64,000 bases of DNA, from assembly GCF_031987975.1 (NCBI RefSeq), contig NZ_DALZYX010000001.1:596531-660530 (forward strand), written 5' to 3'. The notes beneath the pieces were generated by a model. That model was not told where the DNA came from. It saw nothing but the letters and a program-made list of their open reading frames with translations, and did not search any database. Each line of letters starts with the position of its first letter. Positions within the stretch are counted from its first letter, which is position 1. Below are positions 18,051 to 27,224 of the stretch, in pieces. The stretch is from Pseudescherichia sp031987975. GTDB lineage: Bacteria > Pseudomonadota > Gammaproteobacteria > Enterobacterales > Enterobacteriaceae. A program made the translations under genes and the position numbers.

Positions 18051-19133
18051 TTAACGCAGCAGGGACAGCATGGTCTGCGGAACCTGGTTGGCCTGCGCCA
18101 GTACGGAAGAGCCAGCCTGCTGCAGGATCTGCGCGCGGGACATGTTGGACACTTCGGTCGCGTAGTCGGAGTCCTGAATACGGCTGCGAGCAGAAGATAG
18201 GTTGCTCACGGTGTTGTTCAGGTTGGTGATGGTGGATTCGAAACGGTTCTGGGAAGCACCCAGCAGGCTACGCTGAGAATCTACGGATTTAATAGCTTCG
18301 TCGATATCTGCCAGCGGCGTGCTGCCATCAGCTTTACCGTCGGCGCCGACTTTACCTTTTAATACGTCAAAACCTTCGGCTGCAACAGTACGGGCATTAC
18401 CATTTACCGCTTCGTTTGCATCGGTAGATGCTTTCAGTGCATCATCGTAATCAGTTTGTGCAGTTGCAAGTGCTTGTTTTTTAGTATCGTCGGTAGGAGC
18501 TGCTTCAAAATCTTTTTTAGCTGTATCAACAGCATCTTTAGCATCTTTCAGATCTTCTGTCGTGGTAAATGCGTAGGTGTTGATAGATTCAGAAGAAGTA
18601 TTGTCTGAACCAGCAGTCGCCAAGTTCCAGCCAGCGCTTGAGCTGATAGCAATGCTGATCTGCTCGTTGTCTTTCGAACCTACCTGGAAATCATAGTTGG
18701 TTTTGTCCGCTGTACGGTTATCCAGAACTTTAATACCGTTAAAGTCAGTCTGTTTGGTTACGCGGTTAATCTCTTCCATACGCTGGTTAACTTCAGACTG
18801 GATAGAGTCAATGTCGGAAGCAGAGTTAGAGCTGTTCTGCGCCTGAACGGTCAGGTCACGTACACGCTGCAGGTTGTTGTTGATCTCGGACAGCGCGCCT
18901 TCAGCGGTCTGTGCCAGAGAGATACCGTCGTTGGCGTTACGGGCAGCAACGTTCAGGCCGTTGATGTTGGAGGTGAAGCGGTTAGCGATCGCCTGGCCAG
19001 CAGCGTCGTCTTTCGCGCTGTTGATACGCAGACCGGAAGAGAGGCGCTCGATAGCAGTGCCCAGAGAGGACTGAGATTTAGTCAGGTTGTTCTGAGTCGT
19101 CAGCGACAGGGTGTTAGTATTGATAACAGCCAT
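18051..19133 (-). CDS. fliC: flagellin FliC
   Basis: Filament subunit exported by the flagellar apparatus with chaperone FliS. 360 residues, short compared with about 500 in E. coli and Salmonella. The N-terminal D0/D1 (1-165) and C-terminal D0/D1 (about 275-360) are conserved, including the QRVRDL TLR5 and axial segments and the LSLLR terminus. The central variable part (about 166-275) is only some 110 residues and contains a Lys/Asp/Ala-rich stretch at 192-243 that looks helical rather than beta-rich. It is driven by a sigma28 promoter and ended by a strong terminator. Confidence 0.96.
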   Translation of the reverse strand: MAVINTNTLSLTTQNNLTKSQSSLGTAIERLSSGLRINSAKDDAAGQAIANRFTSNINGLNVAARNANDGISLAQTAEGALSEINNNLQRVRDLTVQAQNSSNSASDIDSIQSEVNQRMEEINRVTKQTDFNGIKVLDNRTADKTNYDFQVGSKDNEQISIAISSSAGWNLATAGSDNTSSESINTYAFTTTEDLKDAKDAVDTAKKDFEAAPTDDTKKQALATAQTDYDDALKASTDANEAVNGNARTVAAEGFDVLKGKVGADGKADGSTPLADIDEAIKSVDSQRSLLGASQNRFESTITNLNNTVSNLSSARSRIQDSDYATEVSNMSRAQILQQAGSSVLAQANQVPQTMLSLLR

Positions 19134-19200
19134 GATTGAATTCCTTTAAAAAGTTGTCTGAGTCAGGCATCTGCCTACGGCTTTCTCGCCGTTGATGTGA

Positions 19201-19227
19201 TTATCGACCGCCCTCGCATAACCTTTA
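19201..19227 (-). promoter_or_regulatory. sigma28 promoter of fliC
   Basis: Minus strand TAAAGGTT, 11-bp spacer, GTCGATAA, close to the FliA consensus TAAAGTTT-N11-GCCGATAA. Lies about 70 bp before the fliC start. Confidence 0.9.
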
Positions 19228-19309
19228 GAAAAAATATTCGCTTTTTTAAAAGCGCAAACTGCCTGGTTTTTCCCCGCTTTATTTCGCCATTGTTTTTTGT
19301 AAAACACTC

Positions 19310-19336
19310 TAATCTTTTTGCTGTCGCTGCCGATAG
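19310..19336 (+). promoter_or_regulatory. sigma28 promoter of fliDST
   Basis: TAATCTTT, 11-bp spacer, GCCGATAG, diverging from the fliC promoter and ending 37 bp before the fliD start. The -10 core GCCGATA is perfect. Confidence 0.85.
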
Positions 19337-19373
19337 TGCATCCAGTGATTGTCTTAAATTGAGGGATGTTATT

Positions 19374-20786
19374 ATGGCAACAGTAAGTTCGCTCGGCGCG
19401 GGCACCAGCATGAGTTCATCGCTGAGTACGTTATATGATGGGCTGGAGTCTTCAGAACAGACCCGGTTAACGCCTATTACACAGCAGCAATCGTCATATA
19501 AAGCCAAACTTACCGCCTGGGGCGTGGTGCAGACATCGTTGACCAAGCTGCAGACAGCAGCGGACGCGTTAAAAGATACCTCAGCCATCGCTTCGGCCAA
19601 GGTCTCCAGCACCAATACCGCGTTCAGCGCGACGCTGGCCAACAGCGCTACGGCGGGAACCTACTCCGTAGAGGTCACCCAGCTAGCCACCTCGCAGTCG
19701 CTGCTCAGCCCGAAAGCAAGCAGTAAAGATACCGACCTCGGCGACAGCAGCCTCAGCTCGCGAACAATCACTATCACCCAGCCAGGCCAGGACGATCCGC
19801 TGACGGTAACGCTGGCCAGCGATAAAACCAGCCTTGCGGACGTTCGCGATGCGATCAACGCCAAACAGGGCAGCGTCACCGCCAGCATCATTAAAGCAGA
19901 TGATGACAGCTACTACCTGGCGCTAACCTCACGTGACAGCGGCACGGCCAACGCAATGACCATCAGCACTGACGACAGCAAGCTGGCGAAGTACATCAGC
20001 TATGACGCGACTGACAGTTCGAAGAGCACGATGACCCAGCAGGTGGCGGCGAAGGATGCTATTGTTGACATTAATGGCATCACCATCACCCGCAGCAGCA
20101 ACACCATTACCGATGCGCCAGAGGGCGTGACCCTGTCGCTGACCAAAACCAACGTCGGCAGTCCGGAGACGCTGTCGGTAGTAAAAGATAATGCCCCAAT
20201 GACGGCGGCGATTCAGGCCTACGTTGATGCCTATAACTCGCTGCAGACCACCATCAGCAACCAGACCAAATATACGTCAGTAGACCAAGGCAGCGACAGT
20301 CAGAGCACCTCAAACGGGGATCTGCTCGGCGACGGCACCCTGCGTAATATCCAGACGCGCCTGCGCTCTCTGCTCTCCACTACTCAGGGAAGTGGAGCTA
20401 TCTCTACCCTGTCGCAGATGGGCATTACCCAGGATCTCAGCGGCAAGCTAACCGTGGACAGCACTAAGCTGAACAAAGCGCTGAACGAATCTCCGACCGA
20501 CGTGCTGACCTTTCTCTCCGGCGACGGTAAAACCACCGGTTTTGCCACCCAGGCTAGCAGCCAGCTAGAGGATATTCTGGGCACCGACGGCACGCTGAAA
20601 AGCGCCACGGACGGGATAAATAAAACCCTGAAGCGGCTTTCAGATAAGTACGACCAGGTAAACGATCAGATTACCGCGACGATGGCACGTTACAAGGCGC
20701 AGTTTACTAGCCTGAGCACGCTGATGTCGTCCCTGGACTCCACGGCCAGCTACCTGACCCAGCAGTTCAATGCCATAAACAGCTAA
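19374..20786 (+). CDS. fliD: flagellar filament cap protein FliD
   Basis: Capping protein at the filament tip that folds exported flagellin into the lattice. 470 residues from ATG 19374, preceded by GAGGGA; longer in-frame starts would lie across the sigma28 promoter. The N- and C-terminal D0 coiled-coil regions are conserved (start MATVSSLGAG, end SYLTQQFNAINS), while the centre is Ser/Thr/Asp-rich and variable. First gene of fliDST. Confidence 0.96.
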   Translation: MATVSSLGAGTSMSSSLSTLYDGLESSEQTRLTPITQQQSSYKAKLTAWGVVQTSLTKLQTAADALKDTSAIASAKVSSTNTAFSATLANSATAGTYSVEVTQLATSQSLLSPKASSKDTDLGDSSLSSRTITITQPGQDDPLTVTLASDKTSLADVRDAINAKQGSVTASIIKADDDSYYLALTSRDSGTANAMTISTDDSKLAKYISYDATDSSKSTMTQQVAAKDAIVDINGITITRSSNTITDAPEGVTLSLTKTNVGSPETLSVVKDNAPMTAAIQAYVDAYNSLQTTISNQTKYTSVDQGSDSQSTSNGDLLGDGTLRNIQTRLRSLLSTTQGSGAISTLSQMGITQDLSGKLTVDSTKLNKALNESPTDVLTFLSGDGKTTGFATQASSQLEDILGTDGTLKSATDGINKTLKRLSDKYDQVNDQITATMARYKAQFTSLSTLMSSLDSTASYLTQQFNAINS

Positions 20787-20808
20787 TGAGTAATGATTGA
20801 GGTTTGAC

Positions 20809-21219
20809 ATGTATACAAAATCGGGAACACAGGCTTATGCCCAGGTCGGCGTTGAAAGCGCCGTTCTGAGTGCCAGCCCACATCAGCTGGTGGTCCTGCT
20901 GTTTGATGGCGCGTTAAGCGCCATGAAAAAAGCAGCCATCCTGATCGATCAGGGAGACATTCCCGGTAAAGGCCAGGCGTTGTCAAAAGCCGTCAACATC
21001 ATCACCAATGGCTTACGCGCAGGGCTTAACCACGACGTCGGTGGTGACCTTGCGTCAAACCTGGACAGCCTTTATGACTATATGACACGGCGTCTACTCC
21101 ATGCCAATCTGCATAACGATCTTGCCGCCATTGATGAGGTCATGACCCTACTGACCAACATCGCAGATGCCTGGAAAGAGATTGGTCCCAACAATCAAAA
21201 TGCACGAGACACCTACTAA
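20809..21219 (+). CDS. fliS: flagellin export chaperone FliS
   Basis: Cytoplasmic four-helix chaperone that binds the C-terminal D0 of flagellin and prevents polymerisation before export. 136 residues from ATG 20809, as in E. coli (start MY..GTQAY), with GAGG upstream. Overlaps fliT by one base (TAATG), so they are coupled. Confidence 0.95.
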   Translation: MYTKSGTQAYAQVGVESAVLSASPHQLVVLLFDGALSAMKKAAILIDQGDIPGKGQALSKAVNIITNGLRAGLNHDVGGDLASNLDSLYDYMTRRLLHANLHNDLAAIDEVMTLLTNIADAWKEIGPNNQNARDTY

Positions 21220-21578
21220 TGGAAGCCGATTTCGGGTTGCTTCACCACTATCAGCAGCTGCTGCTGACTAGCAATATGATGCTCAGCCTCGCGAAAGAGG
21301 GGCGTTGGGATGAGTTGATCCAGCATGAGCTGAGTTATATTTCCGCCGTAGAAAAACTGACCCAGCTTCAGGATACGGCAGATACCGCGGCAACTATTCA
21401 GGGGCTGCTCCGCCCCCTGTTAAAGCAGATCCTCGATAACGAAGTGGAGCTTAAAACGCTGCTGCACATGCGCATGGAAGAACTACGCACCCTGGTCGGG
21501 CAAACATCCCGCCAGCACAACCTGAATTCAACCTATGGACGTCTCTCTGGTAATATCCTTTTTCCAAGCGAGCTGTGA
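21219..21578 (+). CDS. fliT: flagellar export chaperone and FlhDC antagonist FliT
   Basis: Small helical chaperone for FliD that also binds FlhDC and lowers class 2 flagellar transcription when free. 119 residues against 121 in E. coli. The N-terminal helices are recognisable, while the C-terminal segment is divergent. Starts within the fliS stop codon. Confidence 0.92.
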   Translation: MEADFGLLHHYQQLLLTSNMMLSLAKEGRWDELIQHELSYISAVEKLTQLQDTADTAATIQGLLRPLLKQILDNEVELKTLLHMRMEELRTLVGQTSRQHNLNSTYGRLSGNILFPSEL

Positions 21579-21592
21579 AATCTGCCGCCTGC

Positions 21593-21627
21593 AAGCGGGT
21601 GATATTTTTTAACGCCCCCACCCGCTT
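21593..21627 (+). terminator. candidate terminator of fliDST
   Basis: Nine-base-pair stem AAGCGGGTG/CACCCGCTT with a 17-base loop, followed by a loosely T-rich stretch. The large loop makes it a weak candidate. Confidence 0.4.
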
Positions 21628-21679
21628 CGTTCTCTAATTTTCATCCATACTTCAAGTTCCTTACTCTGGAGCATGGTCG

Positions 21680-23167
21680 ATGAAAAACCCCACCTTATTG
21701 CAATGCTTTCACTGGTACTATCCGGAAGGCGGTAAACTCTGGCCGGAAGTGGCCGAGCGTGCGTCTGGTTTTAATGATATTGGCATTAACATGGTCTGGC
21801 TACCGCCCGCTTATAAAGCGGCAACGGGAGGCTACTCCGTCGGCTATGACACCTACGATCTCTTCGATCTGGGCGAGTTCGATCAAAAAGGCACGATCCC
21901 TACTAAATACGGCGATAAAGCCCAGCTGCTGGCGGCTATCGGCGCGCTGAAGGAGAACGGCATCGCCGTGCTGCTTGACGTGGTGGTGAACCATAAGATG
22001 GGGGCCGATGAGAAAGAGTCAATCTGTGTTAACCGGGTAAATGAGCACGATCGTACCCAGATCGACGACGAGGAGATCGCCTGCGAAGCCTGGACGCGCT
22101 ACACCTTCCCCGCCCGTAAGGGAAAATATTCAAAATTTATCTGGGACCACAAGTGCTTTAGCGGTGTCGATCATATCGAAAATCCCGATGAAGACGGCAT
22201 CTTTAAAATCATTAACGATTACACCGGTGACGGCTGGAACGATCAGGTGGACGAAGAGCTGGGTAACTTTGACTATCTGATGGGATCCAACATCGACTTT
22301 CGCAACCGGGCGGTAACGGAGGAGATCAAATACTGGGCACGCTGGGTGATGGAGCAGACTCAGTGCGATGGCTTCCGCCTCGACGCGGTGAAGCACATTC
22401 CGGCCTGGTTCTATAAAGAGTGGATCGCCCACGTGCAGGAGGTCGCCCCGAAGCCGCTATTTATCGTTGCCGAATACTGGTCACACGAGGTGGATCGCCT
22501 GCAGCAGTATATCGATCAGGTCGATGGCAATACGATGCTGTTTGATGCCCCGCTGCAGATGAAGTTTCATCAGGCATCGCTGCAGGGCCGCGACTATGAC
22601 ATGAGCCAGATCTTTACCGGTACGCTGGTAGAAGCCGATCCCTTCCATGCGGTAACGGTAGTGACTAACCACGATACCCAACCGCTACAGGCGCTGGAGG
22701 CACCGGTAGAGGCCTGGTTCAAGCCGCTGGCCTACGCTCTGATCCTGCTGCGGGAAAACGGTGTCCCGTCAGTGTTTTATCCGGATCTCTATGGTGCAAG
22801 CTATGACGATACCGGCGGCGACGGTGAAACCTACCATATCGACATGCCGATTATCGAGCAGCTCGATCAGCTGATTCTGGCCCGCCAGCGTTTCGCTCAC
22901 GGCGTGCAGACTTTGTGGTTCGATCACCCTAACTGCATCGCCTTTAGCCGGAGCGGAACCGAGGAAGATCCAGGCTGCGTTGTCGTGCTCTCCAACGGCG
23001 ATGAGGGTGAAAAGACCCTGGAGCTGGGGGAAAACTACGGCAATAAGATGTGGCGCGACTATCTGGGCAACCGTGAAGAGACCGTAACCACCGACGAAAA
23101 CGGTACCGGCACCTTTACCTGCAACGGCGGCAGCGTCAGCGTCTGGGTACTGGAAGAGGTGTTATAA
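21680..23167 (+). CDS. amyA: cytoplasmic alpha-amylase AmyA
   Basis: Glycoside hydrolase family 13 enzyme that hydrolyses internal alpha-1,4 bonds of glycogen and maltodextrins in the cytoplasm. 495 residues as in E. coli, with no signal peptide. Conserved GH13 regions are visible: DVVVNHK near 105, GFRLDAVKHI near 235 (nucleophile Asp), VAEYW near 266 (acid/base Glu) and TNHDTQ near 332. Located between fliT and yedD as in E. coli. Confidence 0.96.
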   Translation: MKNPTLLQCFHWYYPEGGKLWPEVAERASGFNDIGINMVWLPPAYKAATGGYSVGYDTYDLFDLGEFDQKGTIPTKYGDKAQLLAAIGALKENGIAVLLDVVVNHKMGADEKESICVNRVNEHDRTQIDDEEIACEAWTRYTFPARKGKYSKFIWDHKCFSGVDHIENPDEDGIFKIINDYTGDGWNDQVDEELGNFDYLMGSNIDFRNRAVTEEIKYWARWVMEQTQCDGFRLDAVKHIPAWFYKEWIAHVQEVAPKPLFIVAEYWSHEVDRLQQYIDQVDGNTMLFDAPLQMKFHQASLQGRDYDMSQIFTGTLVEADPFHAVTVVTNHDTQPLQALEAPVEAWFKPLAYALILLRENGVPSVFYPDLYGASYDDTGGDGETYHIDMPIIEQLDQLILARQRFAHGVQTLWFDHPNCIAFSRSGTEEDPGCVVVLSNGDEGEKTLELGENYGNKMWRDYLGNREETVTTDENGTGTFTCNGGSVSVWVLEEVL

Positions 23168-23172
23168 CAGAA

Positions 23173-23202
23173 GACGCTGAGTGAGGCTCCTCACTCAGCG
23201 TC
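23173..23202. terminator. bidirectional hairpin between amyA and yedD
   Basis: Fourteen-base-pair perfect stem (GACGCTGAGTGAGG and complement) with a two-base apex, in the 41-bp gap between convergent amyA and yedD. No T-run follows, but the stem is very stable. Confidence 0.6.
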
Positions 23203-23208
23203 ATTACC

Positions 23209-23622
23209 TTACGGCAGCGGCGTTGGCAGCGGGCTTTTCGCCAGCGCCTCAGCACACTCGGCGGTCGGGCGCTCAACCCGCTTCAGGGTCATTCCCGCAT
23301 ACTCAAGCATTGCCCCTTCCCGCTCAAGGGAGTAAACCTCTACCTTCTGCGTCACGTTATAAAAATCGTCCCCGCGCAGCGTCAGCTTGCCCGGAAGGGC
23401 AATTACCCGCTGCCACTGACGGCAGTCCAGGGTATCACCAGCAGGCGTCACGACCAGGCTGGCTATCGCCTCGGGGCTGACCAGTTTGCTTTGCGGCCCG
23501 GCGGATTGCCAGTACCCGGCCAGACCCGCAGGTGCCGGGTGTTTTACCACCTCGTTATAGTTATCAATCTGTGCACAGCCGGTCAGTGCCAGCAGTGCGC
23601 TAAAAATCGCTACTTTTTTCAT
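23209..23622 (-). CDS. yedD: lipoprotein YedD
   Basis: 137-residue predicted outer-membrane lipoprotein of unknown function. The signal peptide ends in the lipobox LTGC, making Cys16 the lipidated residue. The residue after it is Ala, not Asp, so outer-membrane sorting is expected. Same length and place as in E. coli. Confidence 0.92.
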   Translation of the reverse strand: MKKVAIFSALLALTGCAQIDNYNEVVKHPAPAGLAGYWQSAGPQSKLVSPEAIASLVVTPAGDTLDCRQWQRVIALPGKLTLRGDDFYNVTQKVEVYSLEREGAMLEYAGMTLKRVERPTAECAEALAKSPLPTPLP

Positions 23623-23810
23623 CTAATATCCTGCCTGCGAAGAAAAAATTATTCTGGCATTAAAGCGCCATGCCCGCCAGCGATAACCATTGCGAGTTTA
23701 ATTGATCTACGCCGTATAAATGCCATTTACCGCTGGGCAAATGTACCGTTCCGTGTAGGATTGCGGTTCCGCTTTATACGATAAACCTTCTGAGTTCAGA
23801 GGCTATTACC

Positions 23811-25016
23811 ATGTCCTGGCAACACTTTAAGCAGCGCTGGCTGATCACCTTTTGGGCACCCCTGCCCGCCGTTATCGCCGCTGGCATTCTCTCAACCTAC
23901 TATTTTGGTATCACTGGCACCTTCTGGGCCGTCACCGGTGAATTTACCCGCTGGGGCGGTCAGCTCTTACAGCTAATGGGCGTTCATACGGAAACCTGGG
24001 GCTATTACAAGCTGATCCACCTGGAGGGCACGCCGCTGACCCGCATTGATGGCATGATGATTATCGGCATGTTTGGCGGCTGTTTCGCCGCCGCGCTGTG
24101 GGCAAACAATGTCAAATTACGCATGCCCCGCAGCCGGATCCGTATTATGCAGGCCGTCGTTGGCGGCATTATTGCCGGGTTCGGCGCACGGCTGGCAATG
24201 GGCTGCAACCTGGCGGCGTTCTTCACCGGTATTCCGCAGTTTTCGCTTCACGCCTGGTTCTTCGCGCTGGCCACGGCAGTCGGCAGCTGGTTTGGGGCGC
24301 GCTTTACCCTCCTGCCCCTGTTCCGCATCCCGGTCAAAATGCAAAAGGTCTCTGCCGCCTCGCCGCTAACGCAAAAGCCCGTGCAGGCGCGCCGCCGCTT
24401 TCGCCTCGGCATGCTGGTGTTTGCAGGCATGCTGGGCTGGGCGCTGCTGACGGCGATGGATCAGCCGAAGCTGGGCCTCGCTATGCTGTTCGGCGTCGGC
24501 TTTGGCCTGCTGATTGAGCGGGCGCAGATCTGCTTCACTTCTGCCTTCCGGGATATGTGGATCACCGGCCGCACCCATATGGCAAAGGCCATCATTCTTG
24601 GCATGGCGGTCAGCGCCATCGGCATTTTCAGCTATGTCCAGCTGGGCGTGGAAGGGAAAATTATGTGGGCTGGCCCGAACGCCGTGATCGGCGGCCTGCT
24701 CTTTGGCTTCGGCATCGTGCTGGCGGGTGGATGCGAAACCGGCTGGATGTATCGCGCCGTAGAGGGCCAAGTGCACTACTGGTGGGTGGGGCTGGGTAAT
24801 GTTATCGGTTCGACGCTGCTGGCCTACTTCTGGGATGACCTGGCGCCAACCCTGGCTACCGGGTGGGATAAGGTGAACCTGCTGAACACCTTTGGCCCGC
24901 TGGGTGGATTGTTAGTAACCTACGGCCTGCTGCTTGTCGCCCTGCTGCTGATCGTGGCTTGGGAAAAACATTTCTTCAAGCGTGCCGCAACCCTGGCGGT
25001 GAAGGAAGCAATATGA
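23811..25016 (+). CDS. yedE: YeeE/YedE family sulfur/selenium transporter YedE
   Basis: 401-residue inner-membrane protein with about ten hydrophobic helices. Family members include the thiosulfate channel TsuA, and YedE is often linked to selenium metabolism, so import of a sulfur or selenium compound is likely. Conserved pore cysteines are present at Cys132 (MGCNLAAFF) and Cys308 (GGCETGWM). Its stop overlaps the yedF start (ATGA), and YedF probably receives the imported chalcogen. Confidence 0.93.
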   Translation: MSWQHFKQRWLITFWAPLPAVIAAGILSTYYFGITGTFWAVTGEFTRWGGQLLQLMGVHTETWGYYKLIHLEGTPLTRIDGMMIIGMFGGCFAAALWANNVKLRMPRSRIRIMQAVVGGIIAGFGARLAMGCNLAAFFTGIPQFSLHAWFFALATAVGSWFGARFTLLPLFRIPVKMQKVSAASPLTQKPVQARRRFRLGMLVFAGMLGWALLTAMDQPKLGLAMLFGVGFGLLIERAQICFTSAFRDMWITGRTHMAKAIILGMAVSAIGIFSYVQLGVEGKIMWAGPNAVIGGLLFGFGIVLAGGCETGWMYRAVEGQVHYWWVGLGNVIGSTLLAYFWDDLAPTLATGWDKVNLLNTFGPLGGLLVTYGLLLVALLLIVAWEKHFFKRAATLAVKEAI

Positions 25017-25246
25017 AAACGATCGTACCGGACTACCGACTGGATATGGTGGGGGAGCCATGCCCCTACCCTGCTGTTGCCACGCTGGAGGCGATGCCGC
25101 AGCTGAACAAAGGTGAAATTCTGGAGGTGGTGAGCGACTGCCCACAATCGATTAATAATATTCCGCTGGATGCGCGCAACCATGGCTATACCGTGCTGGA
25201 TATCCAGCAGGATGGACCGACGATTCGCTATTTGATTCAGAGGTAG
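25013..25246 (+). CDS. yedF: TusA-family sulfurtransferase YedF
   Basis: 77-residue SirA/TusA fold protein. The active cysteine lies in the family motif EPCPYP (Cys17). Start chosen at ATG 25013 because it overlaps the yedE stop and gives the E. coli length and sequence; upstream extension has no support. Likely carries sulfur or selenium as a persulfide or selenosulfide from YedE. Confidence 0.94.
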   Translation: MKTIVPDYRLDMVGEPCPYPAVATLEAMPQLNKGEILEVVSDCPQSINNIPLDARNHGYTVLDIQQDGPTIRYLIQR

Positions 25247-25253
25247 ATGCGCA

Positions 25254-25276
25254 CGCCGGGCAGCAGTAGCCCGGCG
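25254..25276. terminator. hairpin between yedF and kbp
   Basis: CGCCGGGC/GCCCGGCG eight-base-pair stem with a seven-base loop in the gap between convergent genes. No T-run on either side. Confidence 0.45.
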
Positions 25277-25286
25277 TATGGCTGGA

Positions 25287-25745
25287 TTACTGCGGAATAC
25301 GCAGCACCTGGCCCGGATAGATTTTTTCCGGGCTTTTCAGCATCGGTTTATTCGCTTCAAAGATCTTATTGTACTGGTTAGCGTCGCCGTATACCTGTTT
25401 GGAGATGGCGCTCAGCGTGTCACCGGATTTCACGGTGTAGAACTGGCTCTCTTTTGCAGTGGTATCTGCGGCAGGCGCGGCCTTAACGTTGTCGGCTACG
25501 CTGGCGATACCGGAGATGTTACCTACCGCAACCAGAATCTTCTCTTTAGCTTCCTGGCTCAGGCCTTCACCGGTTACAGTGGCCTGACCGTCAGCAACCT
25601 GCACGTTAACCTTATCCGCGTCCGGGATACCCGTTTTACTCAGATGCTCCTGCACCTTTTTCGCCTGATCTTCCTTATCATCATGCCCGGAAACGGCATC
25701 CCACAGCTTTTCACCTGCTTCTTTTACAAAATTGAAAAGACCCAT
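25287..25745 (-). CDS. kbp: K+-binding BON-LysM protein Kbp (YgaU)
   Basis: 152-residue cytoplasmic protein, very close to E. coli Kbp (YgaU, 149 residues), which binds K+ specifically and is induced by osmotic stress. The BON domain spans about 25-90 (GLSQEAKEKILVAVGNISGIASV) and a LysM domain about 100-150 (FYTVKSGDTLSAISKQVYG). There is a short insertion in the linker. In E. coli this gene lies far away, so its place next to yedF and the flagellar genes is a difference in genome layout. Confidence 0.93.
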   Translation of the reverse strand: MGLFNFVKEAGEKLWDAVSGHDDKEDQAKKVQEHLSKTGIPDADKVNVQVADGQATVTGEGLSQEAKEKILVAVGNISGIASVADNVKAAPAADTTAKESQFYTVKSGDTLSAISKQVYGDANQYNKIFEANKPMLKSPEKIYPGQVLRIPQ

Positions 25746-25924
25746 TTTCAGCTCCTTACCGTTAAGTTAAGACTCTGAAAGTGTAGCAGAGACCAGCGGA
25801 AGCGGCTGACGTAAGCATAATTTAAGGAAGTTCTGACTATAGCGGCCTGGTCATGAAAAAGCAGCGCAAAACCTTGCATCTAAATCACCTAAAAATTTTA
25901 GGGCCTTATTCTCTTTTATCGTAT

Positions 25925-27037
25925 TTATTTATTTTGCGTAGTCAGTACAAATTTCATTTTGACTTTGTCCCAGCCAGACCTGATGGCTCGGTTGGCTGGC
26001 ATCTCAATGAACTTGAATGAAAGAACAGAAACAACGATGGCCACTGCCAGGCTGGAGGCCGTATATATCAGTATGGAGGTAACGCTGCCCTTGTCAGGCT
26101 GCATGATTTCTATCATTTTTGACACAATCATCCAGTGGAACATATAAAAAGAAAATGACGCCTCGCCAAGCAGGATCAAATATTTGTTTGCAAGGATGCG
26201 AGAAATGATGCCGCCATTAAAGGCGAATGCAATAACGATGGATGCCATGCAAGGAATGAACAGAACGTCATAGGCATAATTTGTGTTCGATAGGTGATTT
26301 GACGAAACGTAAACTGTTAGCGCCAAAAAGAGCAGCGACCCCACTTCCATTGTACTGCATACGCTCGCTTTTAGCGTGACTGGCTTAGCAAGGAATGCTC
26401 TGCATATGATGATACCCAGGATGAAATCGGTAATTCTGAACAGCGGATTTATATAATATAGCCAGTGCAGAGAAATATTTGCCGGAGGGTTATTAAGAAA
26501 ATAGATATTAACCGCTTGTACGGCAACAAATATCGCTGTCAGGTATCTTGTTTTGCATTTAACAAGCAGACAAAAGCAAAGGTAGAAGAACATTTCGCAT
26601 GAAATGCTCCATGATACTGGATTAAATGAAAAATAATAAGCTGAATCTGGAATAAATGATTGCAGTAATAGCACGTTGTATGCCAACGCCTCTTTATTAG
26701 TCGCATCAAAATTCTGGATATAACCAAATAAATAAAGCACACAAATCAAAGAGACGACATGCACCGGGAATAGCCGCGCCAGCCTGTAAACTATAAAATC
26801 TTTGTTGCTAAACCGCCCTTCTGCCAGATGCTTACTAAAGCTGTAATTAATGATGAACCCTGAAAGTATATAGAAGAAGGTTACACCTATATAACCCTTT
26901 GAAAAATATCTCGATATTTCGTTCAACTGCGGAATTGAAGATAATGAGTAAATTCCTAAATGGCTCATAAAAACGCCAAGCGCTGCAAACATCCTTAACG
27001 ATGTAAGGCTATGAATAATATTGCTATTTTTTGACAT
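25925..27037 (-). CDS. acyltransferase family 3 (OafA/NodX type) membrane protein
   Basis: 370 residues with about ten membrane helices. It begins with the family motif SLTSLRMFAALGVFMSHLG, whose His is the proposed catalytic residue, and the YSFS..L segment follows near residue 70. Such proteins transfer acetyl or other acyl groups to O-antigen, capsule or other glycans. The gene is clearly more AT-rich than its neighbours, suggesting acquisition. It stands alone between kbp and fliE. I chose ATG 27037; an ATG 15 bp upstream is equally lacking a good ribosome site. The substrate cannot be named. Confidence 0.85.
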   Translation of the reverse strand: MSKNSNIIHSLTSLRMFAALGVFMSHLGIYSLSSIPQLNEISRYFSKGYIGVTFFYILSGFIINYSFSKHLAEGRFSNKDFIVYRLARLFPVHVVSLICVLYLFGYIQNFDATNKEALAYNVLLLQSFIPDSAYYFSFNPVSWSISCEMFFYLCFCLLVKCKTRYLTAIFVAVQAVNIYFLNNPPANISLHWLYYINPLFRITDFILGIIICRAFLAKPVTLKASVCSTMEVGSLLFLALTVYVSSNHLSNTNYAYDVLFIPCMASIVIAFAFNGGIISRILANKYLILLGEASFSFYMFHWMIVSKMIEIMQPDKGSVTSILIYTASSLAVAIVVSVLSFKFIEMPANRAIRSGWDKVKMKFVLTTQNK

Positions 27038-27224
27038 ACTTCTGCCATTCATTAAAAAATTTCAGGCAGAATATGTCTTATGTAAGCGTGTGTCAATTCA
27101 CTTACCGCGTCTGTCTTCAGGACGGTATTTTAATGCACCAAAGCGGATGCGAGCTAAACATATGCGATTACCACACGTACATGATATGCATCATCAGCCT
27201 CGTCACACAAATAATGTAGCTGAC

